Assembly (NCBI GenBank): GCA_027604005.1 | Contig: JADGJT010000173.1 | Coordinates: 4,088 to 46,281 of the forward strand | DNA: 42,194 nucleotides | Direction of reading: 5' to 3' | From: Dinochytrium kinnereticum | Taxonomy: Eukaryota > Chytridiomycota > Chytridiomycetes > Chytridiales > Chytridiaceae | Shown: positions 36,301 through 42,194 of the stretch, in pieces | Numbering within the stretch: the stretch's first letter is position 1 | Layout: every line of letters begins with the position of its first letter | The notes under the pieces: model-generated | Told to the model about the DNA's origin: nothing | The model's input: only the letters and a program-made list of their open reading frames with translations | Databases searched by the model: none | Program-made: the position numbers and the translations under genes

Positions 36301-37512
36301 GAAGGTATGCGATTGTCATCCCAAAAATAAACCCAGAAAACTTCTGAGACAGTCCCCTCTGCTCCAGCCAGATCTTTGCAAGAGCGCAGGCATCTTGAAA
36401 TTCGGGGCAGGACTTCATGTGGAAATTCTGGAAATTCAAATGTGACAGGAAAGTACCATCCATCAACATCGCTGTATTGTATCGCGGCGTTGCATGGAAC
36501 TCGCCCACTTCCGAAGATTCCCCATCTTGCAGAATTGATAATCGAGCGTTGCTTTTTTCGGGTGATAGACGGCTGCTAGCGAAAGCATTCTGAGAGATCG
36601 TTGGGAAGATTCGAATAGAAATGCCACGAATTGCCTTCGGCCATGAAGTTCCAGTAAGCTTTAAAATCAAAATAGGCCGTCTGATATCTCCCTGGGCATA
36701 GTCAAAAAGGAACTCGGCATTTTCAATACCCCGAGTCTTCTTTTGAAGTTCGGCAGCCAACACTGAAATGTAGTATGCCCGTTTGTGAAAATAGCGATAG
36801 TTAATGAAGTCTTTCTCAGTAAAAACATCCTTAAAGACCATTAGTACCTTTTTTTTCTTAAGGCACTTACATCTGGAATTTCAACGGCCATATCTATGTT
36901 AGCTCCGCCTGGAGTCCGAAGGAGATTGTTCAACACGTAAGACCCGAAAATAAAAACCCTCGATGGCTTTTGGAATTTGAATTTGTATTTGACATCATCC
37001 TTTGGTGCTGGCGTTGGAAATGGGATATATACCCCTTCCTCTTTTAGAGAGCTTTTGCACTCAGAAAGCTATTCAAAATCAGAAGGAATAGAAAGTTGTA
37101 AGCAAACCGAAAGCTCGTCGCGATCCTCCATAGAGTCCATTATCCCCTTTATTTTCTTGAGAAGGCGATCGATGTCTCCAGTCATGGTCCGGCTTATCCG
37201 AGTTTCCTTCAATAGCTCTGATATCTAGCAAAAAACATGAGTATAATAAATATATTATCGATGACGGACCTGCAATTTGAAAAAGTTCGAGTGAAAGCGT
37301 TCTGTGGTGTCCTTATACATGAGCATCTCCGAGTTGGTTGGTGCTTCATACGGGGCAGCATGGGATCTTTTGACGGATGGTGCAGGAATCACTGGGGAAG
37401 CATCCTGATCTTCGCCTTCATCGTAATCGCTTTCGCTTTCATCAATCGCTGACTCAAGTTTGGGCCGCTTTCCCTCCGCTTTGCCCTCCTCACCGAATTG
37501 TCTCTTAACCAT
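33362..37512 (-). CDS. UTP22: UTP22 / Nrap, U3 processome (small-subunit rRNA) protein
   Basis: Nucleolar member of the small-subunit processome that acts in 18S rRNA maturation; it carries an inactive poly(A)-polymerase-like fold. Minus-strand exons: 37512-37270, 37224-37108, 37068-36871, 36829-36214, 36110-36061, 35990-35889, 35834-35716, 35673-34110, 34020-33808, 33708-33553, 33472-33362; 1162 aa, close to human NOL6 (1146) and yeast Utp22 (1237). The N-terminus is basic then acidic (MVKRQFGEEGKAEGKRPKLE). Family blocks: VFIFGSYVLNNLLRTPGGAN then IDMAVEIPD, EKDFINYRYFHKRAYY, FFDVIIVDPSGKINL, RRLWGSKADLRRFDDG, DIYGGDVVGVTWD, and the C-terminal RLGNGLVIGVEI. Introns are very short (39, 41 and 42 bp for three of them), and intron 3 carries a TACTAAT branch site. 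Exon 5 (50 nt) is the least certain. Confidence 0.95.
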
Positions 37513-37549
37513 GATGATCCTAAAACGAATGCAAAAAAAAGGAATTGTC
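37513..37549. promoter_or_regulatory. 37-bp head-to-head gap between UTP22 and the PHF14-like gene
   Basis: The UTP22 start codon (37512, minus) and the PHF14-like start codon (37550, plus) are separated by 37 bp containing an A8 run (37532-37539). There is no room for two ordinary 5' leaders without overlap, so either the leaders are extremely short or the two transcripts overlap. Confidence 0.6.
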
Positions 37550-39311
37550 ATGTATAGGAAGCACAACCCCGACAGCATTTTCGCAGCCTGGGTACTGCAG
37601 TTGAGAACTCACCCAAACTAACGACTTCGCCCAGAAATCACAGAATCCCAAGCTTTGCTGTATATGTCTGGAAGAAGATGATTTCCATGACCCCGTGATA
37701 TCGTGCAGTCGGCTGGGCTGCCCTGTCATTGTGCACAAAGATTGCTATGGCGTAAAAGTGCCCAAGAACAGTCGATTGTCTTGGCTTTGCGATCCCTGCG
37801 CCGCTGGAGACTCGGAAATAGCCGTTTGCTTTTTTACTTGTAAGCTGTAAATTTACTTTTAAAAGAAATGCGTTTTATGCCCTAGCAAAAATGGTGCTTT
37901 GAGGTTGGCAAACTCAAAGGAAGCCATTTACGTTCACATTGTTTGCGCGCTGTGGATTAAGGAGGTGGTAGGTTTCAATATGTCTTTTTTTTTTTCCCCT
38001 GATTATGCGTGTCTGATGTAATCTCCCCTCAGGATTTTATGGATGAAGACAGGTTTGAAACCGTGATTCCATATGTCTCTAACACAAATTATCAAACCAG
38101 GATGGCCAATATCGAAATAAGAAATATAGACCCGAAAAAATGGAAGGGCACATGTTCCATCTGTGCAGACGAGGCTAGTGCGAATATGGGCTGTAAAGTA
38201 CCCTGTGATGCACATGGCTGCAAGAACTCGGTTTGCTATCATAATGCAAAGTACATGGCTTATCAGTTTTTATTCTAGGTTCACATATCATGTGCTCAGA
38301 ATTACAAGCTTTTGGAGGATGCGGATAACGACGAAATGGGCGACCCTTTCTTTGTCTATTGTAAACAGCATGCTCCGGAGGACGAGCCCTACTTAAACCC
38401 ATGGGCAAAGTGGGTTAGAAGGAAATTGTCTTTGCAACAAAATGCTGTTTCAAGTATACCTCCCGCGTCATCAAGCAACATGCTGCTGCGCCAAGCTATC
38501 ATTGATACCTATCTACTATCGAAGGAGAGGCAAGAGGAGATTCTGCATAAGACGCAAGAGAACTATTGCCGGGGCCTATGCGATCTTTCTTTCATGGAGC
38601 AGCATCTTCCCAAAATGAAGAAAGAATTATCATCTGTCAACAAGGAATTGGAATCCTCTATGGCAGATATCGGAATTTTGCAAAGTCGGATAGAGAGCGC
38701 CCAAGTTCAGTTCCAATCGATTTTTTCCAAGCTTTTCGGGCAAAAACCACCTGCAAACTTTTCTACTTCACACTTAGTCGATCCGCTCCATTCGTTTTTA
38801 GTGAGAGGGCCGAGCAATGTTTTGGCGTGTCAAAGATTGTCGGATATATACGATGGCGTCTTGAATCTGCTTTCTACATCGGAAAAGGGCTCAGCTGACA
38901 CGAGGCCCTCGAACTTTCGAAAAAAGCGAAAGAGTTACATCTTGGATATTGATAAGATAGGCACAAAAACGAACAACTGCAGTATTTGCAAAAGTGTTGG
39001 GCCTGCCCAAGTTAAAGGCAAAGCTGTAGTTGCGTTAAGATGGATTGTCTGTGATTCCTGTGCGCGAACATTCCACTGGGGCTGCTTGGATCCTCCTCTA
39101 ACTAAACCTAAAAGACGAGGCTATGTTTGGAGGTACATTCTGGTAGTGGGATTGTGCTGATTTGCGTAGGTGTGAAGACTGTGATAAATCGGAATTAGAT
39201 AATTCAGATAGGAGTTCGAGTGAGGATGCGAAAAGTAGAGGCGACGGAAATGAATCAGATTCGGCAGAGAAATTGAGAAGAAGCAAACGACGGCGAAGTG
39301 CTAAGAACTGA
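37550..39311 (+). CDS. PHF14-like chromatin reader with PHD, extended PHD and C-terminal PHD fingers
   Basis: Exons 37550-37591, 37635-37823, 37866-37967, 38033-38230, 38279-39132, 39170-39311; 508 aa. PHD1 (from ~21): CCICLEEDDF...C...HKDCYGVKV...WLCDPC. Extended PHD (from ~79): CVLCPSKNG, VHIVCALWI, CSICADEAS, GCKNSVHISCAQ, then DPFFVYCKQHA, the last nearly as in animal PHF14. A coiled-coil region spans ~270-330. The last PHD (411-~466) is CSIC...CDSC..TFHWGCLDPPL..RGYVWRCEDC, followed by a Ser/Asp-rich segment and a basic end (SKRRRS). PHF14 binds unmodified histone H3 and represses transcription in animals; here the role is inferred. It lacks one of the two C-terminal PHDs of human PHF14. 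Two introns use GTTTGC donors; the 48-nt intron 38231-38278 places the ePHD histidine correctly. It is head-to-head with UTP22. Confidence 0.85.
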
Positions 39312-39974
39312 ATATTATAATATTATTTGATTTTCTATACCGTCTTTGACCCCCAAATCAAAAATTTTCTATTATTACTATTTGAGAAGCGTTTGAAGAG
39401 GATTGGGAAGCGCTTGCTTTCGCACTTTTTCGTAATGTGAAAAATAATTGCTCAGAGTTGCTGGAGGAAATCTCGGGAGGTCATAAGTTTTTAGGTCACT
39501 ACCAGTGCTGTGTGGGAGTCTTGCTGTATGATGCACCGGACTCAGTGGTGCGAGGTCCGTCCGCCGTAAGTTTACAGTATCCCTTAGAAACGAAACACTG
39601 ACGCAAAAAGAAGCGGGACTTTGCCGAAACGTGGGCACCACAAAAACACAAAACAATCAATAAAAGCCATGTGTTCCCCAGCTCAACCCACCCGTGCGTT
39701 GCGGTGGTAAAGGGCGAACGTGAAATCTGGGCTGGTCCGGAGGTGCCGGTAGAATGTGTCCGATGTCCACAGCCACACAACATGAAGTTGTCCAACAACC
39801 AACCTTGGTATGCCACTCCTAAACCCATCTTCCTTCCACCTTACCCTTGCCCCGGTGTCTGACAAGGAGAAATATGTCAAGGAGAAGCTTTGTCAAAGGG
39901 ATAATTAAAAAAGTTGTCAATGACAGACTGACCTTTTAAGTCGAAGTTCAACGAGGCCGAATCATGTTATTTAG
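39312..39974. other. Intergenic region before the decayed retroelement
   Basis: A 14-bp perfect palindrome AATATTATAATATT (39311-39324) overlaps the PHF14-like stop and starts its 3' UTR. The rest carries overlapping open frames on both strands with no recognised motif. It may include leader or LTR remains of the retroelement that follows, but I could not identify LTR ends. Confidence 0.45.
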
Positions 39975-40379
39975 GATGGCGGGGCGCTGGCTAAAGAGGT
40001 TAATTTCGACAGAAGCAGCCGTTCAGAACTTCTGCTCCAACAGTTAAACAGCTTTCGACAGCAAGAAAAAGAGTCGGATTTGGACTACGCTGAGCTAGTT
40101 TCTCGTCTGACAGCTTTGGATTACACTGGCCGAACCAATGCAGTGATAGCTGATGCTCACGATCTCATTGTTGCTCACAAGTTTCGTCTCGGATTCAGAG
40201 AATCTCGCTTCGTTTCACTCACAGCCACGTTCAGAAACAAAGGCATTGATAAGAGTTTCGACAACAGGTGTGGCTACATTGTCAAGAGCGCGCAGGAACT
40301 GAAACTGAGTAGAGCTCAAAGACAACAAACATCAGATGACAACACAGATCGGGCACTCACAGTAAAAGGAAATGAGTAG
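39975..40379 (+). pseudogene. Gag-like remnant
   Basis: Open from 39975 to the TAG at 40377. It reads SELLLQQLNSFRQQEKESDL then DYAELVSRLTALDY, resembling the copia gag core (leucine-rich L..L..F.Q...ES..DY..R...L). There is no zinc knuckle. The call rests on position before protease and on this weak pattern. Confidence 0.4.
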
Positions 40380-40430
40380 AGAACTAGAAAAGGAAACATC
40401 AATACAGCCTATTGAGCTACCAAATTCAAT

Positions 40431-40689
40431 GATCCAAATAAACTCTTTGTGGGAAACCTCGCTTAGAAAGTTACTGATAAGACACTGACGGACATGTTCA
40501 AAAAGTTCGGAACGGTTACAGACACATTTGTAGTTATGTCTACAGAAGAACTAACTCCAAGATCGCGGGGCTTCGGATTTGTGACCCTTTCAAGCCAAGC
40601 AGAAAGTGCTTCAGCCATAGCAGAGCTAGACGGAAAGGAGATTGATGGTTGCCCCCTAGTAGTGAATTATTCCAAAAACAGATCCGGAT
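40431..40689 (+). pseudogene. RNA-recognition motif (RRM) with an internal stop
   Basis: Both RRM signatures are present in one frame: RNP2 LFVGNL (40443-40460) and RNP1 RGFGFVTL (about 40566-40589), followed by SAIAELDGKEIDGCPLVVNY. A TAG at 40464-40466 falls immediately after RNP2. The frame is the same as the gag-like segment, with two further stops between them (40377, 40413). Either a host RRM gene was captured by the element or the element inserted beside one. Confidence 0.75.
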
Positions 40690-41398
40690 CTGGCATGTTA
40701 ACGGGGTGGAGCTCAACCTCAGGCCAAGCAAAACAATTAAGGAGGAAGAGGACGACAAAACAGAGGATCTTCCTACAGGATATGTTTTTTCCTCTTGTGA
40801 AATTATGGATGGAGCTGATGATAATGATTTGTATTCAGAAGATTCAGACGAAGAGATTACTTTTGACTACTACCTGATCGTTCCTGATTATGCCTTTTCT
40901 TGTTCCTTGGCATCCAATACTACTTCCAACGATAGTGCTATAAGCGCCAATTCCTTCTTGGGATATGTTGATTTTGGTTGCATGTCCCATCTTTCCCCAC
41001 ATCTAGAGAATTTACTCAATCAGTCCACATCCAGACCCCGTCCTCGATTTACTGTGGCCAGCGGTCACCTAATTAAAGGAAGTGGAGTACAGGGAAGCTT
41101 TAAGGGTGATGACTCCCACGGCCGTACCTTCTCAATTGACAAAATTGCTCAAGTTCCCGAGGCGGGCAGCCCACTTCTCTCAGTATGGCAGTTCCTCAAA
41201 AATGGTCACGACGTCTGGTTCGATCATCGGTCAGTGCAAGTCAACATTGGAAATCTGGATTACAATTCAAATCATCAAATAGCAGCTCAGGGTCAAGGCA
41301 TCAATGGCATGTTCAAACTATCGCCACAACAACATACAGATAAGGCCATGCTGGGGGCAGGCATACCATCAACGAGGGACGCTGAAATGTGGCATTGA
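40649..41398 (+). pseudogene. Copia protease-region remnant
   Basis: The frame overlaps the RRM end. It reads an acidic linker, then GYVDFGCMSHLSPHLENLL. The DxGC.SHL pattern matches the copia retropepsin DSGAxxHl, here with Phe in place of the active-site Ser. FTVASGHLIKGSGVQGSF and PLLSVWQFLKNGHDVWFD follow, corresponding to the family's G.G.....LLSV.QL...G..V.F. It ends at a TGA (41396) right after MWH. Confidence 0.7.
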
Positions 41399-41637
41399 CG
41401 CTACATGCACGCTGGCTACAAACACCTTGCGCGGACAATACCCGCTGTGTATGGTCTCAAAATATCCAGAGCTATCCCAAAAGACCTTCTTTGCGAACCT
41501 TGTGTCCTGGGAAAAATGCACGTAAGACCTTTCCCGTCAGTGGGATCAAAGTGTTCAAGCATCCTGGGATCCGTCTCACTTGATCTCCTTGTCATCTCTA
41601 AAGATAATACACCCCCGTCGGAAAAAATCTTTTAAAA
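41390..41637 (+). pseudogene. GAG-pre-integrase remnant
   Basis: The same frame as the protease region continues past the TGA: MWH, then HAGYKHLARTIPAVYGLKI and LLCEPCVLGKMHVRPFP. The WH...H...C..C..GK arrangement is the copia pre-integrase zinc motif. Homology ends at about 41615, where the AT-rich repeat begins. Confidence 0.75.
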
Positions 41638-41838
41638 AGATTTTTTGGGCCCAAAATCTCGTGGCGAGGTTGCATACGATCTTTTTTGAACATTTTTACC
41701 CAAAATCTTTTTCAACCTTTTTTGCCCAATCTCGTCACGATCTTTTCGATTTCTCCAATCTTTTCAAAAGCTTTTTCCTCCAAAATCTTTTTGCTCCTAA
41801 TTAAAAAGATTGTGAGAAAAAGGTTGCTACGAGATTGT
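41622..41838. repeat. AT-rich palindromic repeat interrupting the retroelement
   Basis: It starts with a perfect inverted repeat: 12-bp arms AAAAAATCTTTT / AAAAGATTTTTT around one base (41622-41646). Motifs AATCTCGT and AAAATCTTTTT then recur in direct orientation (about 41657, 41703, 41730, 41785). Near the right end GCTACGAGATT is the inverse of AATCTCGTGGC near the left end, apart from one base, suggesting short terminal inverted repeats of a miniature element about 180 bp long. Confidence 0.6.
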
Positions 41839-42194
41839 GGACAGTTCCCCCTTTCAACTGAGGTTTGTCACTTCACTCCTTCAACCCAGCATCCAGGTGG
41901 AATCACACTGACCGTTCATTGGATGAGCTCCTTTGAGCCAGCACCGCAACAAGTTTTTTTTTTCTAAGTTTTTGGCCTTCACTTTGGATGTCGCTCTGCT
42001 GTGAGAGCTCGCTTGATAGCGAAGATACGAGTGTCGCTCGCTGGCGTCAGTCGTCCAGTTGCTGAGTTACGGGGTCTTCGCAATCAGTGTCGTCGGTGGA
42101 TTGACTGCTTCATTACATATTGCAGGTGAGATCAACATGGAACAGAAACTAGCACACAATTTAGTTCTGCTTGACTTGAACGCGCGCATCTCAT
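41839..42194. other. Uncharacterised end of window
   Basis: No gene could be established. A T10 run lies near 41955-41964. An open frame starts at an ATG at 42138 (MEQKLAHNLVLLDLNARIS) and runs to the window edge; a TTGCAG just before it (about 42119-42124) could be an acceptor or an element border. It may be the start of another retroelement gag or of a host gene. Confidence 0.35.

Larger units (their letters stand above)
39975..41637 (+). mobile_element. Decayed Ty1/copia-type retrotransposon fragment
   Basis: Pieces in copia order on the plus strand: gag-like frame, an RRM segment, a retropepsin-like segment and a GAG-pre-integrase zinc segment, after which the pol reading is lost at an AT-rich insertion (41622 onward). 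In-frame stops at 40377 (TAG), 40464 (TAG) and 41396 (TGA), and a frame change between the RRM and protease parts, show it is not functional. Integrase core, reverse transcriptase and RNase H are absent. LTRs were not identified. Confidence 0.75.

Noticed and set aside
38231..38278. Reading the PHF14-like ePHD straight on past TCG (VCYHNAKYMAYQFLF)
   Set aside because: It hits a stop and gives wrong His/Cys spacing; removing a 48-nt intron restores C-K-N-S-V-H-I-S-C as in other extended PHDs.
39671..39862. 63-codon frame with Pro/Cys-rich product
   Set aside because: No motif, and frames on both strands are equally open; position next to a decayed retroelement makes a host gene unlikely.
1..42194. 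CRISPR arrays, tRNA or rRNA genes
   Set aside because: No spaced direct-repeat array, no tRNA B-box with matching cloverleaf, and no rRNA-like sequence was recognised on reading; the genome is clearly eukaryotic.

Overview
This window is nuclear DNA of a zoosporic (flagellated) fungus, most likely a chytrid or close relative. Short GT-AG introns (about 39-280 bp), often with CTAAC or CTGAC-like branch sites, occur throughout. A complete outer-arm axonemal dynein heavy chain sits on the same contig as fungal-type genes: a Spa2 polarity scaffold, a Pah1/lipin and Utp22. I rebuilt every gene by joining exons by eye. For all complete spliced models the summed exon length is a multiple of three with no internal stop.

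Layout, left to right. (1) The 5' end of COQ7 on the minus strand, cut by the window edge, diverges from a tiny two-exon gene for a 51-residue inner-membrane protein resembling BRAWNIN/UQCC6, a complex III assembly factor. (2) A 14-kb, 11-exon gamma-type outer-arm dynein heavy chain (DNAH5/DNAH8 class, 4527 aa). (3) A large Ki-67-like gene (about 2.5 thousand aa): N-terminal FHA domain, a PP1-docking RVxF/KiR-type motif interrupted by an in-frame 45-nt intron, about 20 basic R-G-G-R motifs alternating with acidic Pro/Thr-rich spacers, and a Leu/Arg-rich basic C-terminus. (4) A small minus-strand three-exon gene, possibly a flagellar PIERCE-like protein, divergent from (5) lipin/PAH1. (6) A 14-exon Spa2-like gene, convergent with (7) an 11-exon UTP22/Nrap gene. 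(8) A PHF14-like triple-PHD gene, head-to-head with UTP22 with only 37 bp between start codons. (9) The last 2.9 kb is repeat territory: a decayed Ty1/copia-type element with gag-like, RRM, protease and GAG-pre-integrase pieces, interrupted by an AT-rich palindromic repeat.

Themes rather than an operon: COQ7 and the BRAWNIN-like gene share a promoter and both serve the ubiquinone/complex III step of respiration. The dynein, and perhaps the small gene at 25 kb, serve the zoospore flagellum. The Ki-67-like, PHF14-like and UTP22 genes act in the nucleus and nucleolus. The most novel item is the fungal Ki-67-like protein and the splice-dependent spacing of its phosphatase-docking motif.
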